This document shows, piece after piece, positions 44,301 to 52,349 of a stretch of 64,000 bases of DNA. This DNA comes from Pseudomonas putida. Lineage in GTDB: Bacteria > Pseudomonadota > Gammaproteobacteria > Pseudomonadales > Pseudomonadaceae. The translations under genes and the position numbers were made by a program. Numbering within the stretch: position 1 is the stretch's first letter; every line of letters begins with the position of its first letter. Where the stretch lies: the NCBI RefSeq assembly GCF_030159595.1, contig NZ_BSKJ01000003.1, positions 248,001-312,000 on the forward strand, in the 5' to 3' direction. The notes beneath the pieces were generated by a model. It worked only from the letters and a program-made list of their open reading frames with translations, was not told the origin of the DNA and made no database searches.

Positions 44301-45494
44301 TTAATGCTGTACCAATTCTGTACCAATTACGTTCGTTTCCAGCTTCGCCAGTTCTGCCCAGTCGTTAGCTGAATTCAACCACTTGGCGTAGGTCGTAAGG
44401 AGCACCTGGACTGAGTGCCCGAGCTGGCCAGCGATGAAGGCAGGGTTCATGCCCGACATAAGGCACATCGTGGCATAGGTATGCCTGCAGTTGTACTGCG
44501 GTCGGGCAGGAATTTTCAGGGCCTTGATCGCCTCATTGAAGTGGTGCGCAGGCGTTTCAGGCCTCATCATGTGGAGAGACTTCCCCGCAGGCTGGAAGAT
44601 GAACGGCGACTCCGTAGACACCCGACGCGTTTGCTTGGACCGATAGTGCGCTACCTCTTGCGCTCTGGCCAGGGCGCCGAGGGCTCGGCTGTTCAGCATC
44701 ACGGTTCGGGTGTATTTGGTCTTGGTGCGATCAACTACCTGATTCTCGACCACGATCCGACAGACGTGGGCCGTCTTTTTCTCAAAGTCGATCTCATCCC
44801 AGCGCAGCGCCATGATTTCTCCGGTACGCATGCCGGTAAACAGAGCGAACTCGTAGAAAGCCGCGAACACCTGGTTGCTTCGGGAGAAGTTTGCGTACAT
44901 CCACTGGATCAGCGCGTCAGCCTCTTCAACAGTGAAGGGGTCAATCTGCTTTCTGTTTTTCTGCGGCAACTGGATTGATGCCGCTGGGTTCCTGTCCACT
45001 ACTTCGTCGTAGACCGCTGCACGAAACATTGCCTTAACCCGGGCAATCGCGGCGCGCTTGACTGTCGAACTCTTCCACTTGGTCTTTGCGACCACCTCCC
45101 TCAGCACCATCGGCGTGACCGCCTTGATCGGCAGTGTCGCCAGATGTGGCATCCAGTAGTTGTTCATCAAGCCCTTGTAGTTGACCCGGGTGTCGTGCAC
45201 CACTTCTAGGCTGTTCAACCAGCTTTGCGCATACTCGCCAAACATGAGCTCATTAGTTGGAGCGTTGTAGCTCGAAGTCGGGAACAGTTCGGCGTACCGC
45301 TTTTCGCCCAGAACCCCGTGCTTGGCCAGGCTGATTACTTGAGCGCGTAGATCGGCTGCCGCTTTGATCCCCTTGGCGGTCTGGGGGTATGCGAGAGTTT
45401 CGGTCCGACGTTCACCGTTGCAAGTAAAACGGATCCGGATTGATTTGCCGATGAATTCGACTCCAGTGGGTAACCCCAGCTTCCTTCCAGCCAC
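44301..45494 (-). CDS. int: Tyrosine recombinase (phage integrase)
   Basis: Site-specific recombinase of 397 residues. The N-terminal Arm-binding domain (GVEFIGKSIRIRFTCNGERR) resembles DUF3596 and is followed by a SAM-like core-binding domain (about 65-165). The catalytic residues are arginine in FTGMRTGEIMALRW, histidine-arginine in YNCRHTYATM, histidine in GQLGHS and tyrosine in LTTYAKWL. It integrates and, with the excisionase, removes the prophage. Its first 160 nt overlap the excisionase-like gene in another frame. Confidence 0.95.
   Translation of the reverse strand: MAGRKLGLPTGVEFIGKSIRIRFTCNGERRTETLAYPQTAKGIKAAADLRAQVISLAKHGVLGEKRYAELFPTSSYNAPTNELMFGEYAQSWLNSLEVVHDTRVNYKGLMNNYWMPHLATLPIKAVTPMVLREVVAKTKWKSSTVKRAAIARVKAMFRAAVYDEVVDRNPAASIQLPQKNRKQIDPFTVEEADALIQWMYANFSRSNQVFAAFYEFALFTGMRTGEIMALRWDEIDFEKKTAHVCRIVVENQVVDRTKTKYTRTVMLNSRALGALARAQEVAHYRSKQTRRVSTESPFIFQPAGKSLHMMRPETPAHHFNEAIKALKIPARPQYNCRHTYATMCLMSGMNPAFIAGQLGHSVQVLLTTYAKWLNSANDWAELAKLETNVIGTELVQH
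44307..44328. repeat. tandem 11-bp repeat at the prophage edge
   Basis: CTGTACCAATT occurs twice without gap at 44307-44317 and 44318-44328, at the very end of the integrase gene. It could be a recombinase arm or core site, or chance within the coding end. Confidence 0.35.
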
Positions 45495-45679
45495 GCTTCG
45501 TATCTCCTGATGCTGTAAAAAATACGGCCGTCGATTTTCTTCCAGACCCCCTCGGGGATCACGCCGCGGCTTCGCTTGCCTTCCAGGGCGCGCTTGGTTG
45601 TACCGACCAGCTCGGCCATTTTTTCCTCAGGGACCTTGTCGGATACATAGGTCACCGGCTGGCGCTCTTCGTCTTGCAT
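45335..45679 (-). CDS. xis: Excisionase-like protein
   Basis: Small basic protein of 114 residues starting at an ATG with GGAG 5 nt upstream. The central part (VPEEKMAELVGTTKRALEGK, RGVIPEGVWKKIDGRIFYSI, RRYEAWLEG) looks like a winged-helix excisionase of the type found in Pseudomonas prophages. Its gene overlaps the integrase gene by 160 nt in a different frame, so int and xis are made from one transcript with tight coupling. The assignment is by pattern and position. Confidence 0.65.
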   Translation of the reverse strand: MQDEERQPVTYVSDKVPEEKMAELVGTTKRALEGKRSRGVIPEGVWKKIDGRIFYSIRRYEAWLEGSWGYPLESNSSANQSGSVLLATVNVGPKLSHTPRPPRGSKRQPIYALK

Positions 45680-45716
45680 GATGGTCTCCACGCCGCCGGT
45701 GGCGGCAGGTTGGTGG

Positions 45717-46214
45717 TCAGGCCGGAATTTTTTCGAGCACCGCGTCAGCCGTCTTGATAGCGGCTTGGGCGTCGTTGACGTAGGCAGGGTCGAAGCCACC
45801 GGCGTAATGGATAGCGCGTTGGCAGGCGTCCAGCTCTTTGCGAGCCAGGCGCAGCGCACCTGCCAGTTCCTCCTGCAGGGCGCCTTCGGCCCGGCCGATG
45901 TCCCAGAACTCCTGCCCCCAGTGGCCTTCCGGGGCAGGGTTGCTGTTCTGCTTACCGCATGCCATGGCCCCAACGACTGCATCGCAGATGAGTCGTTTGT
46001 AGATGTTCTCGCCATCCAGGCTCAGCCCGCCGCGGTGTCGTAGGGTGCTCACGACCTCGTCGACGTTCAGGCCGCTATCCTTGAGGACGATATCGAGCTC
46101 GGGTTTGTCCGAGGTGTAGATGACCAGAGCCAGCTTGGCGTCTGGCCAGAGTGCATCAGCCAGGCGTTCCAGGCAGTCGTTCGCGGTGTGGTGAAAGCGT
46201 TCTGTTGCGGGCAT
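45717..46214 (-). CDS. Phage hypothetical protein
   Basis: Protein of 165 residues; the ATG at 46214 follows GAGGA. Nothing diagnostic is seen. It is acidic and helical, with WPDAKLALVIYTSDKPELDI near the start and ALQEELAGALRLARKELDAC near the end. It belongs to the leftward early operon just before the excisionase. Confidence 0.7.
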   Translation of the reverse strand: MPATERFHHTANDCLERLADALWPDAKLALVIYTSDKPELDIVLKDSGLNVDEVVSTLRHRGGLSLDGENIYKRLICDAVVGAMACGKQNSNPAPEGHWGQEFWDIGRAEGALQEELAGALRLARKELDACQRAIHYAGGFDPAYVNDAQAAIKTADAVLEKIPA

Positions 46215-46265
46215 AGGGAATCCTCGCCCGCGCATGTCGGCGGGCTTGAGTTGTAGGGGGAGGGG

Positions 46266-46457
46266 TCAGGCTTTGTACTGCTGGCGAATACGGCGAGCGA
46301 TGGCGCGTAGGTCGTAGTCCATCTCGAATATCTCGTTGTTGTCACTACGCGAGACGCCCCCGGACCTGGTGACGTGGCGGCCGCCCAGGATCCAGGCAGT
46401 CAGGAGAATCAGGGCTGATTCGACCTGTCGCCGCAGCCAGCCTTTGCGCGGAATCAT
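46266..46457 (-). CDS. Small phage protein
   Basis: Protein of 63 residues with a strong AGGGGG site. It has one hydrophobic helix (SALILLTAWILGG) after a basic start and a charged C-terminus (RAIARRIRQQYKA). It may be a small membrane protein. No function is recognised. Confidence 0.6.
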   Translation of the reverse strand: MIPRKGWLRRQVESALILLTAWILGGRHVTRSGGVSRSDNNEIFEMDYDLRAIARRIRQQYKA

Positions 46458-46570
46458 CGCTGCCCCCTCTAGATCAGTGGGCCATGTAGGCGAGGGTGCC
46501 AGTAGGTGGCCTGGGCCCTAGCTTCAGTGCTGTTAAGATGCCAGTTTTCTAGGTTGTGAGAGCTTGTGGA

Positions 46571-47023
46571 ATGAAGGTTGAGAATCGTTTTGGCGCAGCC
46601 GTTTTGTGCGCTCTGCTCAGTGCCTGTGACATAGGTGTCGCTGCCGTTGCGCCCTCTGATGCAGAAATTCAGGACACTGCATCGGCTAAACCGGAAGAAT
46701 GGAAGCTGATTAAGTCAACAGTCCATGAGTTTGAAACCATGGCCCCCGTGCCGGTGGAAAAACTCGGGACGGTAATAAAGACTTTGCAGACGACGTTGTG
46801 CCTGGGACTCTCCCCTCAACTCAGCACAGAGCTAGCCGTGAACAAGTTGAAATACGAGGCGTATCGCCTCGGTGCGACCGGCTTAACTCATGTGGAAATT
46901 CATCTTCTACCTTGGGGCAAAAATCGTCCGCCCCATCATCGATGTGGGTACGGGATAGTGAAGGCTAGCGGCTTGGCTTTGGCTTTGGACAAGTCCCAAT
47001 TTCCCAACCTCTACCCTCAGTAA
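46571..47023 (+). CDS. Putative lipoprotein, prophage moron
   Basis: Protein of 150 residues transcribed against the surrounding operon. It has a short lipoprotein signal (RFGAAVLCALLSAC, lipobox LSAC with cysteine 19). The GC content is lower than that of the host. The mature part includes CLGLSPQLSTELAVNKLKYE and THVEIHLLPWGK. Lone envelope proteins on the opposite strand of a prophage operon are typical morons that change the lysogen surface. Function unknown. Confidence 0.7.
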   Translation: MKVENRFGAAVLCALLSACDIGVAAVAPSDAEIQDTASAKPEEWKLIKSTVHEFETMAPVPVEKLGTVIKTLQTTLCLGLSPQLSTELAVNKLKYEAYRLGATGLTHVEIHLLPWGKNRPPHHRCGYGIVKASGLALALDKSQFPNLYPQ

Positions 47024-47120
47024 CTAAGTGGGCTATAAGGCCCAAAGCTGGGCGGCCCCAGTCAACTGCCCGTTGTTGCCTATTACTTGGTTGGTTGCCC
47101 TGTCCGCTGGTTATGAACTA

Positions 47121-47237
47121 CTAGTAGACCTCGTCTCTCCCAAAGGTTTTCTTATACCTCCATGCAGACCCACCAGCGTCGACCTTGCGTTATAGCTCGC
47201 CGAGGATCTTCCTGACGTAGCAGTCGATCACGTTCAT
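47121..47237 (-). pseudogene. Decayed small phage gene
   Basis: The ATG at 47237 (overlapping the previous tiny ORF as ATGA) opens MNVIDCYVRKILGEL and meets TAA at 47190. Beyond it, in other frames, GRRWWVCMEV and YKKTFGRDEVY continue the pattern of a common 60-70-residue Pseudomonas phage protein. Two frame changes or stops are needed to join them. Confidence 0.45.
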
Positions 47238-47287
47238 GGGCGCGGCCCCCTGTAAATCAGGTAGGCCATGTAGGCGAGGGCGATCAT
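47234..47287 (-). CDS. Tiny ORF (17 aa) in ATGA-coupled chain
   Basis: MIALAYMAYLIYRGPRP begins in the stop of the DUF2591-like gene (ATGA) and ends in the start of the next decayed gene (ATGA). The hydrophobic start suggests a micro-membrane peptide. A related non-coding copy of the DNA lies at 46453-46497. Support is only the double coupling. Confidence 0.35.
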   Translation of the reverse strand: MIALAYMAYLIYRGPRP

Positions 47288-47682
47288 GGCATCAGCTCCT
47301 TCGGCACCTGGACGGTATCGCCGAGCTTGGCTTTGACAAGGCCTCGGCAGAAGGCGATGAGCGCAGTTGGGCCGTAGCACCAGAAACCGGCTCTGCCTGG
47401 CCCAGAGCTGTAGCGGAAGTTCGCGTCGGCCAGGTGGGCCTCGTAGTGCAGCCCGCCGTTGTGCTTGTCGATCAGCGGGCCGCCCTGGTCCCAGTTAGTG
47501 GATGGTCGAAACCCGAAGCCTTCGGATGCGCCGCGAATGCTCACACTGGTGAAGACGCCCCAGGGGCTGATGATCGTCAGGTGGTTCTCGGTGTCCTGCT
47601 TGTAGCCTTCGGCCATGGCTACCGCCCAGTCCAGGGCCGCACCGACCAGGTTGGATACTCTCACTTCGATCAGATCGGTCAT
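47284..47682 (-). CDS. DUF2591-like phage protein
   Basis: Protein of 132 residues starting at 47682 (ATGA overlap with the previous gene). MTDLIEVRVSNLVGAALDWA and VAMAEGYKQ match the phage DUF2591 (NinX-like) family, followed by GRAGFWCYGPTALIAFCRGL. The role of the family is unknown; members sit in early regions of lambdoid phages. Confidence 0.75.
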   Translation of the reverse strand: MTDLIEVRVSNLVGAALDWAVAMAEGYKQDTENHLTIISPWGVFTSVSIRGASEGFGFRPSTNWDQGGPLIDKHNGGLHYEAHLADANFRYSSGPGRAGFWCYGPTALIAFCRGLVKAKLGDTVQVPKELMP

Positions 47683-48191
47683 GACTGCACCGCCTGCCAG
47701 AATGGCCCCTTGTTGGTCACCAGACCCTTTCGCTTCAGTCGCTGGCATGCTTTGCTGATCTCTTCACGAGATTCGCGGATGGCGCTGCGCATGGCGTGGG
47801 CAGTTGAGCCCTCAATGCCAATCAAGTGCCCCAGAACTCGCTCATCTGTCCCGCCGACGAGCATGCCCTGGCCAAACTTGGCAGCCACTGTTGCCACTGC
47901 CAAGCGCAGTGCGTTCATCCGGGCTCCGGGTTCGTCGGCATGCGACACCTCACTTTGCTTAAAGCCGACATACGGCACATGGGCTGTTGCGCGAGCGAGG
48001 TGGTGCAAGCAGCAGATGTCCATCCTGAGCTTTGCGATGATGAGCACCGTCTGCCGGTCATCCTGCATCGGCAGCCAAACCTCCCGACCTGACTCGGGGT
48101 CGTCGTAGTAGAAGGAGTCACTGCCGCGTCGGTACTCCAGCTCAAAACCCATGGCCTTGGCCGAAAGCTTGATGATGTCGTCTTCTTTCAC
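47679..48191 (-). CDS. Phage hypothetical protein
   Basis: Protein of 170 residues, coupled by ATGA to both neighbours. The N-terminal half (KAMGFELEYRRGSDSFYYDD) resembles small phage DUF domains. The C-terminal half (ISKACQRLKRKGLVTNKGPF) looks like a winged-helix end. No function is known. Confidence 0.7.
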   Translation of the reverse strand: MKEDDIIKLSAKAMGFELEYRRGSDSFYYDDPESGREVWLPMQDDRQTVLIIAKLRMDICCLHHLARATAHVPYVGFKQSEVSHADEPGARMNALRLAVATVAAKFGQGMLVGGTDERVLGHLIGIEGSTAHAMRSAIRESREEISKACQRLKRKGLVTNKGPFWQAVQS

Positions 48192-48454
48192 AGCTGATAC
48201 CTCTCATCAATCCAACGCCCAGGCGCCAGAGCGGGTGTAGGTTCGGGTTGGGTTTCGTGCGGGGAGAGCTGGCGCTCGTTGCCGGCCTGCAGCTGGCTGT
48301 CGGGGATGCAGCTGATGCCGCCGCGCCAGTCAAAGCCGAAGGTCCAGCAGGTTGCGCCGCGCTCGTCGTCATGGAAGACGCTAACACCTTTGGGCAATTG
48401 TTCTGCGCTGGCGCCGGTGGCCAGCAGCAGGAGGCAGAGGGCGAGGCGGGTCAT
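48188..48454 (-). CDS. Small secreted phage protein
   Basis: Protein of 88 residues starting at the ATG 48454 with an AGGTGAG site. A signal peptide (MTRLALCLLLLATGASA) is followed by EQLPKGVSVFHDDERGATCW and GGISCIPDSQL with two cysteines. It overlaps the HNH gene end and the next gene start by 4 nt each. Confidence 0.7.
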   Translation of the reverse strand: MTRLALCLLLLATGASAEQLPKGVSVFHDDERGATCWTFGFDWRGGISCIPDSQLQAGNERQLSPHETQPEPTPALAPGRWIDERYQL

Positions 48455-48816
48455 GGTTGGCTCACCTTTTCGAAGTGGAAGACGACCTCGGCCCCGGTCT
48501 CGGCGATCAAGCCGTAGGCCTTGGCCAGGCGGTAGATGGGGTGGTACTGGTTGAGGCTGTTCACATGGCCGGCCAGCCAGTGGCGCCAGTCCTCCAGCTG
48601 CATGCGTGACTTGCTCAGGTTGCATGGCACGCAGGCCGGCATCATGTTGGCCAGGTTGTGGTTCTGCATCTGCTCGGCCACCCGGTCATCAGGCAGTCGA
48701 ATCACAGGGGCGAAGTGGTCGGCGTGCCAGCGCTCGCCCAGGTCGTTGCCGCAGTAGGAACAGTGGCCGCCGTACTTCATGCGGACCTGCTCGCGCTCAG
48801 CTTTCTTTAGGCGCAC
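48451..48816 (-). CDS. HNH endonuclease
   Basis: Nuclease of 121 residues starting with GTG after AAGGAG. The HNH fold is explicit: CSYCGN, the catalytic WHADHFAPV, NLANMMPACVPCN and SKSRMQLEDW. Two CxxC pairs bind zinc. The role is uncertain; it sits in the early operon rather than beside terminase genes. Confidence 0.85.
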   Translation of the reverse strand: MRLKKAEREQVRMKYGGHCSYCGNDLGERWHADHFAPVIRLPDDRVAEQMQNHNLANMMPACVPCNLSKSRMQLEDWRHWLAGHVNSLNQYHPIYRLAKAYGLIAETGAEVVFHFEKVSQP

Positions 48817-48898
48817 GGGCGCTCCTTGGCCGCCATATCGCGGCAGTGAATAGAGGGGAGAGGGGATACAGCGTCAGGAGTACGGATGTGCTCTAGTG

Positions 48899-49558
48899 TT
48901 AGGAGCTGGCACCGGGGCGTGCGCAAGCGTTGTCGGCCATTGCGCGGCACTCGACTTGGCGCAGGCCGTCGAACTTGCCGCAGTCGGCATGTGCGCAATG
49001 GTTGCAGCCAAGCGGATCAGGCAGCTTGCTGGGCTCTGCGCTGGCGGATAGGGCTGCCTCAATCTTGGCTGCCACCCGCAGCGGAATGTCATCGGCAAGC
49101 AGCTCTCGCAGCATCGCATCCCGCTCGGCCAGCTGGGCGCACGTGTTGAACTCATTGCGCCGCGACTCTTGCAGCTCAAGGCGCAGGATGTTGGCATCCC
49201 CTATATGGACAGGATCGCCAATGGTTCGCCTCTCGATGAAATCAACAATGTCAGACAGGTAGCCGGTGGCCACGGACTGCTGGCCTGCGGAGCCCGAGAC
49301 AAGACGCTCGACGAACGCCTTTATGTCGCCGATAGCATTCTTTGCATGGCGGTGGTTAAGGACGTTGGTGTCTGCGCGGGACTTCTGGCGCTCAACCTCG
49401 GCGGTATCGACCATCGGCCCGACCGGAATCATCGGCAGCCCAGCAGCCGCCGCATCCCTCTCTGCCTCTTCTTTGGTCCACCAGAAGGCAGTACCAACCA
49501 TCCAGGCTATAGGCTCGGGGTGGGGCTGTCCCGGGTGCGATGGCAGTGCCCCCGGCAT
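48899..49558 (-). CDS. Phage hypothetical protein
   Basis: Protein of 219 residues. The N-terminus (EPIAWMVGTAFWWTKEEAER, DAAAAGLPMIPVGPMV) is a motif seen in many phage early proteins. A coiled-coil-like middle and a C-terminal cysteine cluster (CNHCAHADCGKFDGLRQVEC) follow. It overlaps the upstream gene by 52 nt, so the start may lie further inside (M20 is possible). Confidence 0.6.
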   Translation of the reverse strand: MPGALPSHPGQPHPEPIAWMVGTAFWWTKEEAERDAAAAGLPMIPVGPMVDTAEVERQKSRADTNVLNHRHAKNAIGDIKAFVERLVSGSAGQQSVATGYLSDIVDFIERRTIGDPVHIGDANILRLELQESRRNEFNTCAQLAERDAMLRELLADDIPLRVAAKIEAALSASAEPSKLPDPLGCNHCAHADCGKFDGLRQVECRAMADNACARPGASS

Positions 49559-49920
49559 CCGTCGCAGGCATGGATGTGCCTGTTCTCGACGCCCTTGATC
49601 AACCCGCTACCGTGCCACGGGTGGTAGTCGGGGGTGATTTCGCAGTAGTCGCACGGCGGGTAGCTGGCTGGCTCGGGGTGGGGCTGGTGGGCTGGCGCCT
49701 GTCCAGCGATCTGCGCGACTCCAATCCGCAGGTGCTGGCGAGCTTGGGCGTGTGCCATTTCGTGGGCTGTGGCTTCACGAACCGAGTAGGGCAGGCCGCC
49801 ATCAACTTTCCTGAACACCCAGCCGTAATGGCTGAGGTTCTTGTCCATCTGGATCAGGTGTAAGCCGTCGTCGCAGGCTATCCATCCGTCGGCGTCGTTG
49901 GATCGGTTTTCTGTGGGCAT
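49507..49920 (-). CDS. Phage zinc-finger-like hypothetical protein
   Basis: Protein of 137 residues with an AAAGG site. The N-terminal half reads WIACDDGLHLIQMDKNLSHY. The C-terminal half has CDYCEITPDYHPWHGSG and HIHACDGCRGHCHRT, a set of cysteines and histidines likely to bind zinc. The first gene after a 160-nt gap in the leftward operon. Function unknown. Confidence 0.65.
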   Translation of the reverse strand: MPTENRSNDADGWIACDDGLHLIQMDKNLSHYGWVFRKVDGGLPYSVREATAHEMAHAQARQHLRIGVAQIAGQAPAHQPHPEPASYPPCDYCEITPDYHPWHGSGLIKGVENRHIHACDGCRGHCHRTRDSPTPSL

Positions 49921-50087
49921 GGGGATACCTTTCAGTTTTCGGAAACCCAGATCGGAACTGCCGCGTATTTTGTGTTACGCGCGAGGAAATCTCCGGGCTT
50001 ACGGAAAAATGGGAAAGTCGAAGAAATTGGGAGCTCTGGAGTGATGCATGCTGGGAGCTTGGACAGACCGCTCAAAGGAGAGCGCAA

Positions 50088-50330
50088 ATGCAAACGCCGG
50101 TATTACAAGCAAGTGGCATTCGTTACGACATCGAGATGACCTGTACTGACTGCCAATGGAGGGCGGTCATATGGTTTCACGGGTATTCATCTGGGCTTGG
50201 TATCCCATTCGGAGTATCTCAGTGCCTTCAGGGGTTATTTCCAAGCGAATCTGAATGCGCCCGCGCGGCGCACTCTCATGCCGTCAATCAACTTTCAGGT
50301 CGCCAGCGTTCGCTAAGCCTGGGGATCTAG
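50088..50330 (+). CDS. Small rightward phage protein
   Basis: Protein of 80 residues with an excellent AAAGGAGAG site, on the strand opposite to the operon. It contains a CTDCQW pair and a hydrophobic middle (VIWFHGYSSGLGIPFGV). No family is recognised. Lower GC than neighbours suggests a moron. Confidence 0.55.
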   Translation: MQTPVLQASGIRYDIEMTCTDCQWRAVIWFHGYSSGLGIPFGVSQCLQGLFPSESECARAAHSHAVNQLSGRQRSLSLGI

Positions 50331-50344
50331 GTTGATTATGTAGC

Positions 50345-52303
50345 TCAGGCGGCTACAGCCTTTAGCTCGGCGATCCTCCATGGATCATTTGCCCGAGCCA
50401 GCGCCGCCATCGGTGGCGGGCTTACGCTGTTGCCGCACATGTGCACCTGCTCGGTCTTGGTGAACGGCTTGCCGTCTGCGCCCTTGTCGATGATGTAGCT
50501 GGCCGGGAAACCTTGCGCTCGATAGAGCTCGTGCGGCTGCAGCATCCGCAGGCAGATGTCGACGATCACATAGGGTGTACCCTTGACGAAGACAGTGACC
50601 AGTCCCAGGCGGTCCTTGGTAGTCACTGTCGGTGCCGGTGCATCGCAGGCGCTGATGTTTTCCGTGCCGTAGTAGCTGATCAGGAACGCAGCGACGCGTA
50701 GGGCGCCTTCTTCATGCTCCGGTGACAGCTTGTACTCGACCAGGGCGTGATGCTCGGCGCCGGCAGTCATGGTCGGCACCGGCTCATCAACTGCTCGTCC
50801 GATGCAATTTCGTCGGAGCGTGGCCAGGCTGGCGCTCACCAACTGCTGTTGGCTGCCGGTGTTGGTCACCGTTGTCATGGGTTCGCCCATACCCTTGGCA
50901 TGGGTGGTGTTGAATCCACCATTTGCCTGGGCCATGAAGGCAGTAGCCAATGCATGACCGCCGCTGGCAGTTACCGTGCCGAGTGGCATTGCTGAGTCTT
51001 TGCACCCGTCCCCCCAGCGCTGCACGCCACCCGGGCGACCTTGCCCGTGTGCTGCAGTGATCATCACCGGACCGGCCATCATCAATTCGCCTCGGTTGGC
51101 TGCGGTCACCGTAGGCAGTGGTTCACCCGGGGCGTTCACCCGCACAGCGCCCTGATGGGTTGCTGGCAGAATCACCGCGCTCGACAGCGCATGCTTCACG
51201 CCGCCAGCTACGACTGTGCCAAGCGGCTGATCCAGACCAGGCACGCGCGGCTGCTGACCTGTGCGCTCTCCGTATCCGGTCTGCACCAGGGTAGGGCTGG
51301 CCACAGCGAATGATCCGCCGCGTGGCCACGAGGTGATAGTGCGCAGAGGCTCATGAGCTGACTGGGTCAGCTCGCCCGACCAGTTCGCGATCGGCACGAT
51401 GAATGGCTGCGGGTTGTCCAGCACGAACTTCTTCATGCCCTTGGCCACCCGGCGCAGGGTGGCGGCTGCTAGCTCCTTCTTACGGCCGAAAATGCTCTTG
51501 CTCGGCACGCTCCAGTCGATGCAGTCGGCGGCTGTGCGCCACTTCTGCTGGCCCTTGGCTGGATTCTTGGCATGGGTCGGCTCTGGCCACACGATTGGCT
51601 GTCCATCGCAACGGGCGATCATGAACAGGCGTTCCCGGCTGGTCGGGGCGCCGAAGTCGCAGGCCTTGATGATCCGCCATTCCACCTGGTAGCCCATGCC
51701 CTCAAGCAGCTGCACGAAGCGCCGCCAGGTGATGCCGCGTCGTTTCGGGTCGGGTACAAGGAACTGCTGCTGCACCGGTACCCGCTCACCGACGGCGGCC
51801 AAGGTGCCGTCCAGTCTCATCACCCGGCCGGTCGCCTTGTCCCGCTTCGCCATCAGCGGCCCCCACTGCAAAATCTGCTTCACGTTCTCGAGGCTGATGA
51901 CCCGTGGCTTCTTCTTTCCCGCCCACTTCAGGCCGATCCACGACAGGTTGCGGATCTCGCGCTTTCGCGGCTGTCCGCCGGCTGCCTGGCTGTGGTGTGT
52001 GCAGTCCGGGCTCATGTGGAACCAGCCCACGGCCCGACCCTGGCATTCTTCGTCCGGGTCGCCCTCGAACACGTCAGTGGTGAAGTGGCGCGCCGCTGGG
52101 TGGTTGGCGGTGTGCATGCTGATGGCCGCCGGGCTGTGGTTTTTGGCCACCGTCACCGGCCGGCCAAGGCCCATTTCCAGCCCGGTACCGGCGCCGCCGC
52201 CACCGCAGAAGAAGTCGACCACGATCTCATCGTCTTGCTGATCGAAGCCTAGGCCGTACTGGGTTTTGAAGTCGAGGTGGTTCTTTTTCTGAAACGCAGA
52301 CAT
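50345..52303 (-). CDS. DNA (cytosine-5) methyltransferase with repeat-built recognition region
   Basis: Methyltransferase of 652 residues. The SAM motif is VVDFFCGGGGAGTGLEMG (residues 28-45). The catalytic loop reads HMSPDCTHHSQ with cysteine 101, a variant of the usual PPCQ; ENV motif at 138-140 and TSRERLF at 221-227. Between about 315 and 565 seven copies of a short unit (EPLPTVTAAN-type: x-P-x-x-T-V/I/M-T/V) recur every 33-48 residues, apparently forming the target-recognition region. The C-terminal motifs ELYRAQGFP and HMCGNSVSPP close the catalytic core. It probably shields phage DNA from host restriction. Confidence 0.9.
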   Translation of the reverse strand: MSAFQKKNHLDFKTQYGLGFDQQDDEIVVDFFCGGGGAGTGLEMGLGRPVTVAKNHSPAAISMHTANHPAARHFTTDVFEGDPDEECQGRAVGWFHMSPDCTHHSQAAGGQPRKREIRNLSWIGLKWAGKKKPRVISLENVKQILQWGPLMAKRDKATGRVMRLDGTLAAVGERVPVQQQFLVPDPKRRGITWRRFVQLLEGMGYQVEWRIIKACDFGAPTSRERLFMIARCDGQPIVWPEPTHAKNPAKGQQKWRTAADCIDWSVPSKSIFGRKKELAAATLRRVAKGMKKFVLDNPQPFIVPIANWSGELTQSAHEPLRTITSWPRGGSFAVASPTLVQTGYGERTGQQPRVPGLDQPLGTVVAGGVKHALSSAVILPATHQGAVRVNAPGEPLPTVTAANRGELMMAGPVMITAAHGQGRPGGVQRWGDGCKDSAMPLGTVTASGGHALATAFMAQANGGFNTTHAKGMGEPMTTVTNTGSQQQLVSASLATLRRNCIGRAVDEPVPTMTAGAEHHALVEYKLSPEHEEGALRVAAFLISYYGTENISACDAPAPTVTTKDRLGLVTVFVKGTPYVIVDICLRMLQPHELYRAQGFPASYIIDKGADGKPFTKTEQVHMCGNSVSPPPMAALARANDPWRIAELKAVAA

Positions 52304-52349
52304 GGGCGGTCCTCGCCTGGGGGGCGGAAAGAATTTGGAAGTTGGGGGG

